In this document: positions 1-11,782 of the stretch, piece by piece | How positions within the stretch are numbered: position 1 is the stretch's first letter | Layout of the letters: each line of letters begins with the position of its first letter | Origin: Argentina anserina | Lineage: Eukaryota; Streptophyta; Magnoliopsida; Rosales; Rosaceae | NCBI RefSeq assembly: GCF_933775445.1 | Contig: NC_065872.1 | Span: 23,250,001-23,314,000, forward strand | Length of the DNA stretch: 64,000 bases | Direction: 5' to 3' | The notes under the pieces: generated by a model | What the model was told of the DNA's origin: nothing | The model's database searches: none | The model's input: the letters and a program-made list of their open reading frames with translations, nothing else | Program-made: the position numbers and the translations under genes

Positions 1-823
1 CTTCAATGGCGATGGCTTTTATGCTGGCTTCAGTAACTAATTGTACTGTGAATAATTTTAACTCCTTCTGGAGGTACTCATGCAGCCCGACTAGAAACTT
101 TATAAACGTCGAATACTCCATTAATGAGATATCCAGAACCAGATCTTGATTCCGGAATTCGGTCGTGTATTCTTGCACGGACTTGTTGTTCTTCTCGCCA
201 AGTTATACCACTTGAGCCATCGTTCCTTTAGGAATCCAACTGGATAGAATTCATTCCTAAGCAATTTTTTGAATTGCTTCCACAACACTACCTCCTCACC
301 ATTATTCCTTCGGTGAGACTTCCACCAAGTTAATGCATGAGATGATAGCTTTAGAGTCGCGCAAGTGATTTTTTTTCTCTAATGTAAACCGATGAAACGT
401 ACAATATGTGTCAAGCCAGTCACCGAGCTTGTCCACATTGACGCTCCCATCATACATTAGAACTTCAATCTTGAAATCTATTTTTAAGCTATGAAAAGAA
501 CTCCTTTCTTTTTCTGCCGACTTGCTAGAATGCTGTGAAACCTTCTTTTCAGTATCCTCCTCGTCGAAATTATCTTCCTCCTCATTCGCTCTTGAACTAG
601 TATCTCCTTGTTCCTTTGTCGGCTTTCTTGAAAGCAATTCCTTAACGACGCTAGCTAGATCTACTATAGGAGAATTTGATGCAGCAACCTGCTCTTCCGA
701 TGCCAAAAATCTGTCTTCAGGATCGAGTTTACCGTCCACCATTTTTACCCTTAGCGTTGTAGTATTTTCCAAAGACACAAGAGCTTCTCCTAGCTTTCTA
801 TATAGTGCACGAGTCAGGACCAT
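1..823 (-). pseudogene. gypsy gag fragment
   Basis: The minus-strand frame from 823 to 302 encodes 173 residues. It has a charged linker and ends in a segment (DGSVNVDKLGDWLDTYCTFH) typical of the N-terminal part of plant gypsy gag. Further into the element (300 to 1) the translation switches frame but continues the gag domain, with FKKLLRNEFYPVGFLKERW and then QEYTTEFRNQDLVLDIS. At least one frameshift separates the parts. Gag would form the virus-like particle in an intact element; this copy cannot. Confidence 0.7.
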
Positions 824-854
824 TCACGTTCTAACCTATCTCTGATTACCAACT

Positions 855-1181
855 TGATACGAAAGACTTCAACGTTATTATCTGCGGAATCGAAAAACAA
901 CCTCAAACTCACACACACAAGTATTTAGGTCGAAAAAAGTATTCTTATCTTATTATTGTGCTTAAAGGTTACAATCTCAGTGGTCTAAGCCTTTGCTACA
1001 ATAACACTAACTGTTTCGCTCTAGATTTGGCTCTAGGCCTGAACCCACTATTTATAGTCTAAAACTCTATAAATCCTAATCCAACTAGAAGACTACTCTT
1101 TATCCTAATTAGACTACCTATTCCTTTTCTAATTAGAAAAGGAATCATAATTCCTAAAAGCTAAAGGATACACCCGTATCA
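855..1181 (-). repeat. 5' LTR of the minus-strand gypsy element
   Basis: On the minus strand the segment begins TGATACGGGTGTATCC and ends GTATCA, giving the TG...CA ends of an LTR with short inverted termini (TGATAC/GTATCA). It abuts the primer-binding-site-like sequence. A TATA-like CTATAAATAG lies on the minus strand at 1058-1049. The 5' boundary at 1181 rests on the termini alone, because the partner LTR is outside the window. Confidence 0.6.
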
Positions 1182-1421
1182 TTAAAACCCCATCTCTCCG
1201 CTTTTCCAACAAATCCTCATCCCTCCCTTTAATTCATTCATACTATTCTCTTACTCGATTTCACCTACAACGCATTCATGATGCTAACATGAAGGAATAA
1301 TCCTGATTTAATCGATGGTGGTGGTGGTGAGATTAGATTGAATAATACCAGCACACTTCTTGATGACAATTTTTCTTTAAGGCAGTATCCAGATCTTCTA
1401 AGACATGATGGAGACTGATTC

Positions 1422-2009
1422 TGTAATATCCCACATCGGCCAACAAAGAGGGGGTGATGTGCCTTATATGTACATGCCCACCTCCATCTAACACGAGGCC
1501 TTTTGGGGGCTCAATGGCTTCGGAGGAGATTGGAACTCTGAAATTAAGCCTGCTCGGGCTAGAACAATCCCAGGATGGGTGACCTACTGGGAAGTTGCTT
1601 GTGAGCTCCTAGAAACAAAACCGTGAGGGCTATGCCCAAAGCGGACAACATCGTGTTACGGCGGAGCGGTTCCGGGATGTGACAATTTGGTATCAGAGCC
1701 ACTCTGTCGTGTGGTGCGAGTGTGCCGACGAGGACTTCGGACTCCCAATGGGGGTGAATTGTAATATCCCACATCGGCCAACGAAGAGGGGGTGATGTGC
1801 CTTATATGTACATGCCCACCTCCATCTAACACGAGGGTTTTTGGGGGCTCAATGGCTTCAAAGGAGATTGGAACTCCGAAGTTAAGCTTGCTCGGGCTAG
1901 GAGTGAACTACTAGGAAGTTGCTCGTGAGCTCCCATAAACAAAATCGTGAGGGCTATGCGCAAAGCGGACAATATTCATGTTACGTCGGACCGGTTCCGG
2001 GATGTGACA
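1422..2009 (+). mobile_element. Cassandra TRIM retrotransposon (copy 1)
   Basis: Two directly repeated LTRs (1422-1684 and 1760-2009) start TGTAATATCCCACATCGGCC and end GATGTGACA. They flank a 75-bp internal domain with a tRNA-Met primer binding site TGGTATCAGAGCC at 1688-1700 and a purine tract AATGGGGGTG just before the second LTR. Each LTR carries a 5S-rRNA-like block (about 1532-1609 in the first), recognisable by GAACTC..GAAATTAAGC and GGATGGGTGACCTACTGGGA. This combination is diagnostic of Cassandra, a non-coding terminal-repeat retrotransposon in miniature that borrows 5S RNA polymerase III promoter sequence. It encodes no protein and must be mobilised in trans. The flanks (GATTC left, TAAGT right) do not match, so no target duplication is visible. 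Confidence 0.9.
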
Positions 2010-2683
2010 TAAGTGTTAGAAACGTAGTTTAATAGATTCAAACGGAGCAGAAGATCTACAATCAATGCCAGTTTGTTTCGTTTGCTGGCGCCAGTTGGTG
2101 GTTGGTTGCTGCTAGGGTTAAAGGCGGCTAGGTTACAACTTTTGCCTAGGGTTTCACAAAATAGGTTAAAGTCTTCGGGTCTAAGTTTAAACCCAACATT
2201 TTAGATTAATATTTTTAGCTTATTGCTATGCTTCTATAAATTGTAGAATATACTTCTTTTCTTTATATTATGTTTCCATTTGAAATTTGTTCTTTAAAGA
2301 ATATATCTATGTGTACTAAGTTTAGGTCTCAACTCAGGACCTCTTTTCTGCTTCATGACAACAACGGAGGATTATGTAGCTATTTAGGCATTCGTTTATA
2401 AAATCAAGTGATTTACCCACACACACACAAAAAGTGGAATCTAAAAGCACAATCTATGTCTACATATGGTGAACCTTCTACCATTTATATATAGGAATTA
2501 ATTGCAATATAAAGCTTTTTCTATCTTAAGTTCTTAACCTACAATTTATTTATTTTTAAGTTTCTCATATTTTTTCCTATAATATGTTAATATGTATCTT
2601 TTGGTTGTCACATTAACAAATTATGAATTTGGTATTTCACATTGCCTGTCTGGATCAATTGTTGATTGTGATGACATAACTTG
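2010..2683. other. AT-rich spacer, nothing recognised
   Basis: This is an AT-rich stretch between Cassandra copy 1 and the copia element. No coding similarity, RNA gene or repeat with clear ends was found on either strand. Confidence 0.5.
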
Positions 2684-2688
2684 ATATT

Positions 2689-2889
2689 TGTTAAAGGAAA
2701 AACATGTTATGTGCCTTCGTTAATGTAACAGACGAGAGGTGATTAAGTGATTAGCATTTAATAGTTATTATATAACGTTTAGTCATTATTATCATAATAA
2801 TGTACGATGTAATTATTATTTTAATACTCTCTTTATATAAAGGGATTATGCAATAAGATGAGTAGACCAATTCCATATTTCTTACAACA
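2689..2889 (+). repeat. 5' LTR of the copia element
   Basis: This is 201 bp with TG...CA ends and a TATA-like TTTATATAAAG near 2830-2840. It aligns along its whole length with 10006-10199, with many substitutions and a few small gaps. Confidence 0.85.
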
Positions 2890-4582
2890 CGTTATCAGCA
2901 CTTTGCTTTAACTTTGAGTTTTCAGGCAAATAGAGAGAAAGAGAGATCTAAAGCCTAGCAAAATTATGCCGCATCGCTTCAACTTTGCCCAAAAAAAAAA
3001 CTAGCAGAACAAGAAAAATTGAAAAATATGCAGGAATCATTTTTGCTCTTGGACACCCAGAAATCGGATCTGGGCACCCCTTTTCCATCTCCGATTCACC
3101 TTGATTAGATCCTCTTTCGGTCGAAGCCACTGGACGTGCCCTAGTCCTGGTGCTCGTGCCCAAAACCCCGCCGCCGACCCGCATGTCTCAGCGTCGGTGA
3201 CCCACTCATCGAAGTATCGATGTCCCCATGACAGGTTTGAGCGTCGCTGACTCGCCGAGGCTTTAAGCCATCGATGACAGCACTTCTCGTTCGGGATCGT
3301 CGACACCGTCCTAAACCTAGGCCTTCTGCCTTGTAGCCTAAATCTCCGATGTTCGACACATCTCGACGATGGCGCCCCAAAAACAGTAGTTTCTCGACCC
3401 AAAATCGGCGGCCCAGAACGACGGCTCTCTCTTCCGGCCGGCGCTCTGACGATGCATTATGTTGAACTTCTACGACGTCCAGTCCGACGATGACCTGCGA
3501 CGACGCCTTGCTTCCCAGCAACAGGCAACCCCCGTCAGCCTCCCCGATGACGCAGCACCACGAGCTCGACCCGACCCGATCTAGCTCCGATCTACAAAAG
3601 AGGTTTTTACCTCTTATGGTAATTCAGTGAATTAGTAAAAGAGGCATGGTAACTTTACCCTCTAGTTAAAAGTGTTTTTACCCTCAATTATTTACTTTTC
3701 GGTAATATTATTTTATATTTTATATGGTGAGTTTAACTAATCATATGCTTTTGTTTTCATGAAATAAATTACACGACAACACAAATCGTACCAGTGAGAG
3801 CCTCTTCACTACATATACGTGGAATCATGAATGACTGGGGAATTAAGTAAAAGTCAACGTTATTTTTTTATAATGAATTTACTATCCGGTAAATTAGTGA
3901 ATTAAATATATTATTAAATGTGACTTAATCATATCATTTTAATTGTTTTGTATGTAACGTATCACTTACCTTGCGACAATCAATGCGAGAATTGTGATGA
4001 TCCAATCGAAAGTGAAAGAGCAACCACATTTACACGCTGTTATTTGGCAAACTTACATGTAAGAACTAAATTAGTTTTGCTGCTTTTATCAAATTTCATT
4101 CAGATTACATGAAATTACCCATGTTACGTGAGTAAAGTAGTCTCTGAATATTGTGACATGTACGTCATATGCTATGCAAATTTAAATTTATTTTTAAATT
4201 TGATTGCTTAGCATGTAATTGAATCGTAATGCTATTATTTACATTTTAAGCATTATACTTATACATGGTCTTTGGCATACATACGATAATTGCCTTAGTT
4301 TTGTAAAAACAAATTAATTATGTTAAATGCTATGCTCTACTTGTTAAACATGCTATGCTTATGCATTTTATTAAATAATTATTTTATTTAGTATGTTATA
4401 TGAAATAAGCAAAACCATGATAATGAAATCTCATGAGCATTATATGAAAATGGACAAACATATTACTGTGATAAAGTAGTTTCACGAAGCATTGGTAAAT
4501 ATGACCATTGAAATCTCTTGTCTTGCAATCCAATTTGTATTTCTTGGAAATGTATTAACTTTTATGTCTTCACTGTGATAAT

Positions 4583-5139
4583 TGTAATATCCCAGATCGG
4601 CCAACGGAGAGGGGGTGCTGCGTCTTATATGTACATGCTCACCTCTATCTAATGCGAGGTCTTTTGGGGGCTCAACGGCTTCGGAGGAGAGGAGAACTCC
4701 GAAGTTAAGCATGCTTGGTCCTGGGCTCCCAAAAACAAAACCGTGAGGGCTATGCCCAAAGCGGACAATATCGTGTTACGGCGGAGTGGTCCGGGTCGTG
4801 ACATTTGGTATCAGAGCCACTCTGTCGTGTGGTGCAAGTGTGCCGACGAGGGCGTCGGACTCCCAAGGGGGGTCGATTGTAATATCCCACATCGGCCAAC
4901 GGAGAGGGGGTGATGCGCCTTATATGTACATGCCCACCTCTATCTAATGCGAGGCCTTTTGGGGGCTCAACGGCTTCGGAGGAGAGGAGAACTCTGAAAT
5001 TAAGCATGTTTGGTCCAGGGCAATCCCAGGATGGGTGACCCACTGGGAAGGTGCTTCTGAGCTCCCAAAAACAAAACCGTGAGGGCTATGCCCAAAGCGG
5101 ACAATATCGTGTTACGGTGGAGCGGTCCGGGTCGTGACA
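4583..5139 (+). mobile_element. Cassandra TRIM retrotransposon (copy 2), inside the copia element
   Basis: Its LTRs (4583-4803 and 4878-5139) start TGTAATATCCC and end GTCGTGACA, around a 74-bp internal domain with primer binding site TTTGGTATCAGAGCC (4804-4818) and purine tract AAGGGGGGTCGAT. It is flanked by the perfect 5-bp target duplication ATAAT (4578-4582 and 5140-5144). The 3' LTR keeps the full 5S-like block, but the 5' LTR is about 41 bp shorter, missing the GGATGGGTGACC part of the 5S-like promoter near 4720. It inserted after the copia element did. Confidence 0.92.
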
Positions 5140-6892
5140 ATAATGCAACTTCACAATGTTTCAAAGTGACCATAATGTATCTTGGTATGATTGATTTTCG
5201 TGTACGTCTATTTAAAGTTTTAATTAGATTTCTACACTAAAAGTCTCGTATTTTATCTACAGTTGGTTAAACCAGCACAACATGACTTTCGTTTATTGGA
5301 CTCTGAAGAATTTGAGTACCAACCTCCCATACAAGCCAGCCAAGGCTCAACCATAATCGAATTATGCAAACATGGTTCTTACACGTAGCTTGGAAGCATA
5401 ATTAACATCTTGAATGACAACGAAAGGTATCTCAAGACAAAGAAACTTTCCCAAAACAAACCTTGCATAAAAATGGAGTAATAACCCTAAATAAAAAGGC
5501 AATTACTATGGACATGTAGCTCCATACAAACCGATCAATGACAATTGATAATAATGTACCATGTGAAAAATGTTTATGGGATATGACATGAGAAATGAAG
5601 TGCCATGGTACAAAAAGAATATAGAATAATGGCAGTACGACGATTTGAAAAAGTATATTCAATATTGAATAACATGACTTAAAAATAATTTAAATTCAAA
5701 ACAACGATAAGAATCTAGTTATGAGGTTCCACACTTTAATTATAGTCTGCCCTTAATTTTTCAAGATATTCTTAAAATGGTTGTTATGCCTAAAATTTTG
5801 TTAGACTTTGGTATTTAAGTATATTTAGATTGGATAAGACCTTAATGCAATCATCAACCAAAGTTATGAATTTTTCTCAATGAATTGAGAATATTCGAAT
5901 AATAATCGAGATATACGTGGTTCGATTTTCAATATTTTGACTTTGCGAAGTACCGCATAAAGTAAAGCAACTTCACAAAATATTAGTATGACATGAATAA
6001 TTGAATGCATAGAAATGCATCATGCGATCCCCATAGTAGTAGTAATGAAGAACAATAGTATCATATTTGTGGATATAACTAATAATATTAATAAGGATCA
6101 GTCATTTATACTCCTTCGGGATTCCTATATACATACATTATGGAAAGGAGATATCGGTTTGCAATTTTATCAAATTACTCTAAAGAATTTGGGTTTATAT
6201 TTCATTTTCATGTCTTACTATATACCTCATTGGCATTTTATATAACAAGAGCCAACAAGAGATAATCGAACCCTTCATACGTTTTAAATATTATGTCAAC
6301 GACTTTTCATGTGAAAAGAATAAGTAAGATTATAATTGACTTCCTTTGTATTATCTCTAATGAATGTGGATGTAACTGAGTAATAAAGAAGTTTTTATGT
6401 CAACCTAGCTGTTACATGTAACCACTTATTGAATACAACAACGTTAAAAGAAAATGAACTTCGGGATTCTGACATATTTGAGTTTTGGCATGATTCATTG
6501 GGACCCCAAGTGGTGATATGTGTATCTGTATATTCAAGGAATTACATACGGATACTCATGTTACATTATGGCAACCTAATCATTCAAAGCCTATCTTTTA
6601 AAGAAATTAGGATTGAGACCATCCTATGCAAATGACACATATATCTTCTCATTATGTTCAAATCCGAAGATGATTATGCATGTGGATTGATTCAACCAAC
6701 CTGGGAAACCTTAAATACCTTATGGTGTTGGTTAATGTGTCGACACGCTGGTCACGTGTCATCACACCATTTACTGCTAAAACTAATGTTCATATGCTAG
6801 TTACAAACCCACTTTGGTCTCAAGGAAAATGACTACATTAATAGTCTTGATAGCGGTATGCACACCAATATTTCCATTTAGGGTAATGTAAT

Positions 6893-7847
6893 GGTAAAAT
6901 TACCAAAATACACCCCAAATTTGGCTAAAATTGTCAATTTACACCCCAAACTTGTATTTACGTCAATTTACCTCCTAAACTTGGTAAAAATTGCCGATTT
7001 GCATCCCATCCGTTAAATTTAACTGTTTTCATCCAATTTTGCGTTAAATGTCATGCACATGAGGGGTAATGTTGTCATTTTCTATTTATATTTTTCTTAA
7101 AAATAAATACAAATTCTTTAAAATGAGGATTATTTTTTAATCAAATTATTTATTTACATATTTTTTCTACATACTTAACCCTATTTCGAATTATATATTC
7201 AACATACCCACCCATTCAAATATAGTGTGTTGTGTGTATATATATATATATATGTACACATTGTTGAAGGAGGAACGAAACGAGAATAATAACGACGTAA
7301 TGGAACAAAACGTAACCATTTAATTATTGATAATGGGGTCTATATATAGGCATTACATAACTACAATCCCGTAGGATTCAGAGTCCTAATCTATTACAGA
7401 GATACGAATCTATCTCTAACATGAAATCTAATAAGGCTAAGACACACATAATGGTAGAATAGTAATTCTCCCAGAACACACATTTATTTTTAATTTTCAA
7501 TGTATATATTTATATTTTGCTAATATCTTTTAACATACTATATCACGTAAAATAATAAATATATAAATCAATAACATGTTTCGAAAAAAAAAATTGTAAC
7601 AAGTGTTCATCTTAAGTAATTTTATTAATTTATTTCATTATTAAATATGAATAAATATATAATGACAATATTGCCTCTCAAATGCATGACATGTGACTTA
7701 AAATTGGATGGAAAACATTAAATTTAACGGATAGGGTGCAAATCGGCAATTTTTACCAAGTTTAGGAGGTAAATTGACTCAAATGCAAGTTCAGGGTGCA
7801 AATTGACAATTATGACCAAGTTTAGGGTGCAAATCGGCCTTTTTGCC
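6893..7847. mobile_element. Mutator-like (MULE) non-autonomous element with long terminal inverted repeats
   Basis: The left about 200 bp (starting GGTAAAATTACC) and the right about 200 bp are inverted copies of each other. Matching blocks include CCTCCTAAACTTGGTAAAAA and TTGCCGATTTGCA, and the right end is GGCCTTTTTGCC. The element is flanked by the perfect 9-bp duplication TAATGTAAT (6884-6892 and 7848-7856). Long inverted repeats plus a 9-bp duplication are the mark of MULEs. No transposase is present; the interior is AT-rich and contains a solo LTR. Confidence 0.85.
7262..7478 (+). repeat. Solo LTR nested in the MULE
   Basis: This 217-bp segment starts TGTTGAAGG and ends CCAGAACA. It is flanked by the perfect 5-bp duplication CACAT (7257-7261 and 7479-7483) and contains a TATA-like TCTATATATAGG near 7340-7351. 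There is no internal domain, so it is best read as the product of recombination between the two LTRs of a small retrotransposon. The strand is chosen from the TATA-like box and is uncertain. Confidence 0.75.
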
Positions 7848-10005
7848 TAATGTAATTTCTACAGAGACATCCTCTTATTCACTCGACACGGCCATCACCC
7901 TCATTATCGTAAATTACAATCCCTGACATCGATTGATCAAAATACTTGAGCTTGCCAAGATTGACACAGATCTACAATCTTTGAGCTCAACCAAATTAAC
8001 CTACGTGCTAAATTGCGACACCACATCGCATAATGGTGAAGTCAATTAATGTGAATAAGTGTTCTTATTTGAGATGAGCATCCAAATAATCCGCCATATC
8101 GCAACCTTGACAAGCGATCTCTTTTTCTGCTAGATATGCAGAATATCACTTTGATGAGACAGTCTTCCCGTCAGTAGGGGGAGATAAGAACAAAGAATGT
8201 TTAAGTGGAATGACAGAAATTATTGTGGTTTGTCCCCACTCTGTCTCATTTTGATTCCCACTATTGCACAAAAGTGACGAGATCATATATATCAGCTGCA
8301 AATGTGCTTACAAAATTTGACATCCTACGATGAGAACATGAGGCCACCTCAGAAGAATTGGGTATTGCGTTGCCAACACCCATCCGTTTTCTTGCTCGTT
8401 AGCGCTTTAGAAAGACGTTTAGGCTTTTCTAATAGAATATATAGGGCTTTTCAGCTTACTCTGCTACAACGGACCGTTAGCAGGGCATAGATGGTGGCAT
8501 GGTAATGCCATAAAGTGGCATAAATGGTGTCACATGCCGTGGCTCTCCATGGAAGAGGGGGAGGCCACCTTAAGTTTGATATATACTCGATCAAAAGAAC
8601 AAAGTGAGTTTGGCACAAACGGATCCATTGATCTATAGTCTCATATCTACCTCATGAGAATTTCCTGGATTTTTGTTACCACTGGGGGACGCCTCAGATG
8701 TTAGAACAAATCCTTGAAAATATAGAGATATCTACAAATACAAACCACATGAGGATGTAGGATGAGTCTTGATATCGAACCATACTTCGTTGAGAAATAC
8801 CAACGAAGTAATTTTGGCATAATGGAAAAAAGCGATCCAGCATGAGCTAAGGTTCACTAACAAAGAGATATGTATTTGGACAGGTGAAGCTGACACCGCA
8901 AGTGTAAACCCTATCATATGTCTTTGTCAAGATGCATGATGAGAAAAAAGTTTAGACTCATCTTATGGCGCAAGGTCTCTCACTAACGCACTGGAATCGA
9001 CTACGAGAATATATAAATTTATAATTGACCATACAGAAATATTCTCGTAATGGATGCCGTTGCACTTCACTACCTTATCAATTTGCGGTAGTTTCTAAAA
9101 AAACTAACAAACGCAGCTTATGAATACATGGCAATAAGATATCTTTATGGAGATCGAAATTAAGAGATATACATGAAATTCCTAGAACAGGCTTCATTCA
9201 CCCAAGAAGTATCTCTAGACCACGTAGCGCTACAAAAGGAATTGAAATGTTCACGAAGTAAATACTTGACTTGAAATAAGAATAAGATGAATTATGTTAT
9301 TAAGTATTCAATATGGATTTGCACAGACTTTTGATGAACTAAAAAGATGTCGATATTGCAAATTTTTAGTCGAGAATGAAAAAGATCTTTGGGAAGACAC
9401 AGTCTCGAAATGGATCTCGATGACTGTAATATTGATGATTAACCATCAATCGGCTTCAGGTACTTTAAAAGTTAAAAGTGAGACTTCTATAACTCTCATG
9501 ATCAGTCGAAGTCTTTAAAATTATATCTGTTTTCGTCTAAATAGAAGGTGACGAATAAGTGTTGAGAAATGAGATTTCATATACAAGTGCAAAGACGCAA
9601 TATTGCAGTTAACACAATATGCAAGACTCGACCTCTCATTCATTGTATAGCTCTGTGTCTATGCAACAATAATATCTAAAGGTTTAAGCTTATTTAGTCC
9701 CTATACAAAAAAAAACGATATGATGAGAATGAACACTATCCACGTCATCGCTAGATATGCATAAAAGTAAATATGCGAAAGTCATCAAAGCTCCCATGAT
9801 TAAAGTAAAAATCAGGGGGATGTGTAGACATCAGGGGCAGTCTAGCACATATATATTATTCTCAAATATAACAGGTGTGTTGTGCTCTTTTTCCCTTCGA
9901 CTAAGGTTTTATTTTCTCCCACTAGGTTTTTGTTACTTGGCAAAGTTTTTTTAATGAGGCAACACTTTATCCACCATTTTACTGTTGACTCGGCACAATG
10001 GGGAG

Positions 10006-10199
10006 TGTTAAAGAAAAAACATGTTATGTGTCTTGTCAATGTAACAGACAAAGGTGACTAAGTGATTAACATTCAATAGTTATTGTGTAACGTTTAGTCA
10101 TTATTGTCATCATAATGTACGTTGTAGTTACCATTATAATATTCTCCCTATATAAATGGATTATCCAATAAGTAGACCAATTCCATATTTTCTACAACA
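10006..10199 (+). repeat. 3' LTR of the copia element
   Basis: This is 194 bp, preceded by a purine tract and followed by ATATT, which repeats the five bases before the 5' LTR. Its TATA-like box is CTATATAAATGG near 10149-10159. Confidence 0.85.
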
Positions 10200-10204
10200 A
10201 TATT

Positions 10205-10778
10205 CTCAATTTATTGCAGGTTTTAATTACCTTATATGCATGATGATCGTACATGACCGATGAAACTAATTAGTGCCAAAAAATCGCTTAAGACATACGT
10301 AGAGATAAGGCTGCCTATTGAAGAATCAACCCTGAGATCTGAGATCAGTTGAAACCAATGGCATGCATAGCATGCTAGTTCAACTTTCAGTGTAATGTAA
10401 ATTTTACATGTACTTCATACAATAGTTGAGTGATCGCTAGGTTTAGGATTGCAAGAAGGCATGTATAAATTGATTCTACTTTTAATTGATGATATAATGA
10501 CAACTGAATTACAATGTTTTTTTTTAAATGAATGTGGTATAAACTGTTTGGTGTTTCCTATAAACATGTATTCTAGGTCCAAATGAGATTATATTAGCAT
10601 AAAATAAACAACGTAAAGAAATTGGAGTTGGCTATTTTCACCCTAATTCAGACAACAGTTAAATATTTCAGAAATTAATCAAGATAACAGTAACTTAAAT
10701 TATATTTGTTGTTACGCATGAATTCAAACAGTACAAAAAAAAATTCAGACATCATATTTGTCTCATTCTACATACTAT
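10205..10778. other. AT-rich spacer, nothing recognised
   Basis: No coding similarity, RNA gene or bounded repeat was found between the copia element and the hAT derivative. Confidence 0.5.
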
Positions 10779-10786
10779 AATAGAGC

Positions 10787-11231
10787 TAAGGGTGGCAAAT
10801 GGGCCGAAAAACCCGAACCTGGCACTGGCCCGAGCCGTTAAAAGTCGGTCCGGCCCGTCAAACACATAATTTTATATTATTTATATAAATATTTAAACAA
10901 TTATCATTATTAGACTTGAATATTAGAACTTTTAAATTAAAATGTATTGATTATTTTATTATTTTAACTATAATATTTCACAAATATTATCAAAGTAGTG
11001 AAAAAAAACTTCATTGTTTTGACATACATAACGTTTTAAAAATAAAATTATATAATATGTTGTAGTATTTTATTTATTTTACTATTCTAAATAACTATAT
11101 AAAACAAATATTCTAATTACATAATATATTTTTATTGTAATTGTGTCTAAATAAATGGGCCGGTACGAACACGGTTTTTGACTGCATAAAATAGACTGGG
11201 CCGGCCCGGCCCGCCCCGTTTGCCACCTCTA
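10787..11231. mobile_element. Small non-autonomous hAT element
   Basis: It starts TAAGGGTGGCAAATGGGCC and ends TTTGCCACCTCTA, so the ends are imperfect terminal inverted repeats of the TAGGGGTGGCAA type found in plant hAT elements. It is flanked by the perfect 8-bp duplication AATAGAGC (10779-10786 and 11232-11239). Both subterminal zones are rich in GGCCCG/CGGGCC motifs, which hAT transposases commonly bind, while the middle is AT-rich and non-coding. It would need transposase from elsewhere. Confidence 0.88.
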
Positions 11232-11239
11232 AATAGAGC

Positions 11240-11773
11240 AGAAACTATAGTTGTGTGTTATTACATATCCATTTAGTCAACCATTATTTGCGGTCAAATA
11301 GGTTTCTTGGAATAAATATATCTAGATAGTGAAATATGGTTTCATTAACACAGTAGAACAATTAATGAAACTTTGATAAAATGCCTATTAGACAACATAA
11401 ATTTGCTTTCTCATAATAAATGAGACGACATTTTTATGCTATGTATTTATGTTGAAGACAACAAATAGTTATATTTGTCTCAATTTTGGGTGAGTTCGGG
11501 ATAACTCAGACAACATTTAACTAAAAATACGAATTCATCTAAGAATTTTTCATTCGACGGTTTAAAATTGTTGAGTTGCTATCACATAAGCACGAGGTTC
11601 TGAGCACATAAGTTTTCATTAGACAGCAGTTGGACTTTTTTGGCCTAGTGTAGAATCTTAGAATACTTTTTATTTTGTGGATGTAGATTCGAGTGTCATT
11701 ATTGCATACTTGGCCTCTCTTCTAGGTGGCAGTAGACTATGTATTAACCCAATGAGGATTATATCATATATAT
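11240..11773. other. AT-rich spacer, nothing recognised
   Basis: No supported gene or bounded repeat was found between the hAT derivative and the SINE. Confidence 0.5.
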
Positions 11774-11782
11774 GGATGCAGG

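Larger units (their letters stand above)
1..1181 (-). mobile_element. 5' part of a Ty3/gypsy LTR retrotransposon, running off the left edge
   Basis: Read on the minus strand, this stretch has the order LTR (1181 to 855), a primer-binding-site-like sequence (854 to about 840, TTGGTAATCAGAG, the usual tRNA-Met site with one extra base) and then a gag reading frame (ATG at 823) that leaves the window at position 1. The rest of the element lies outside. The order and the gag similarity support a Ty3/gypsy element. The gag frame is interrupted near position 210-300, so this copy is inactive. Confidence 0.75.
6430..9530 (+). pseudogene. copia polyprotein remnants (GAG-pre-integrase, integrase, reverse transcriptase)
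   Basis: No frame is intact, but family signatures appear in order. Around 6470-6490 the translation DIFEFWHDSLG matches the conserved WH..LGHP start of the GAG-pre-integrase segment. Around 8140-8300 a translation containing VFPSVGGDKNKECL is typical of the region between copia integrase and reverse transcriptase. Around 9120-9190 the DNA translates, with stops, to a reverse transcriptase-like stretch resembling the family's Y-x-G-x-L-x-x-x-I-Y-M-K-x-P motif. The MULE at 6893-7847 interrupts the series. Stops and frame changes are frequent, so the element cannot make its own enzymes. Confidence 0.6.
2689..10199 (+). mobile_element. Old Ty1/copia LTR retrotransposon with nested insertions
   Basis: The 5' LTR (2689-2889) and 3' LTR (10006-10199) both start TGTTAAAG, contain the same internal sequence and end ACAACA. 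The element is flanked by the perfect 5-bp target duplication ATATT (2684-2688 and 10200-10204). Immediately after the 5' LTR comes CGTTATCAGCAC (2890-2901), a primer-binding-type sequence common in plant copia elements; a purine tract CAATGGGGAG (9996-10005) precedes the 3' LTR. A GC-rich leader (about 2990-3600) follows the primer site. The coding part is badly decayed but recognisable on the plus strand. The LTRs differ by roughly a tenth by eye, so it is much older than the gypsy element at 28-34 kb. A Cassandra and a MULE lie inside it. Confidence 0.88.

Noticed and set aside
1532..1609. 5S ribosomal RNA genes (also in the other Cassandra LTRs)
   Set aside because: The sequence lacks the 5' and 3' parts of 5S rRNA and sits inside TG...CA LTRs next to a primer binding site, so it is the 5S-derived block of Cassandra.
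2948..3521. Three overlapping minus-strand open frames
   Set aside because: They lie in the GC-rich leader of the copia element, show no family similarity and overlap one another; they arise from base composition.
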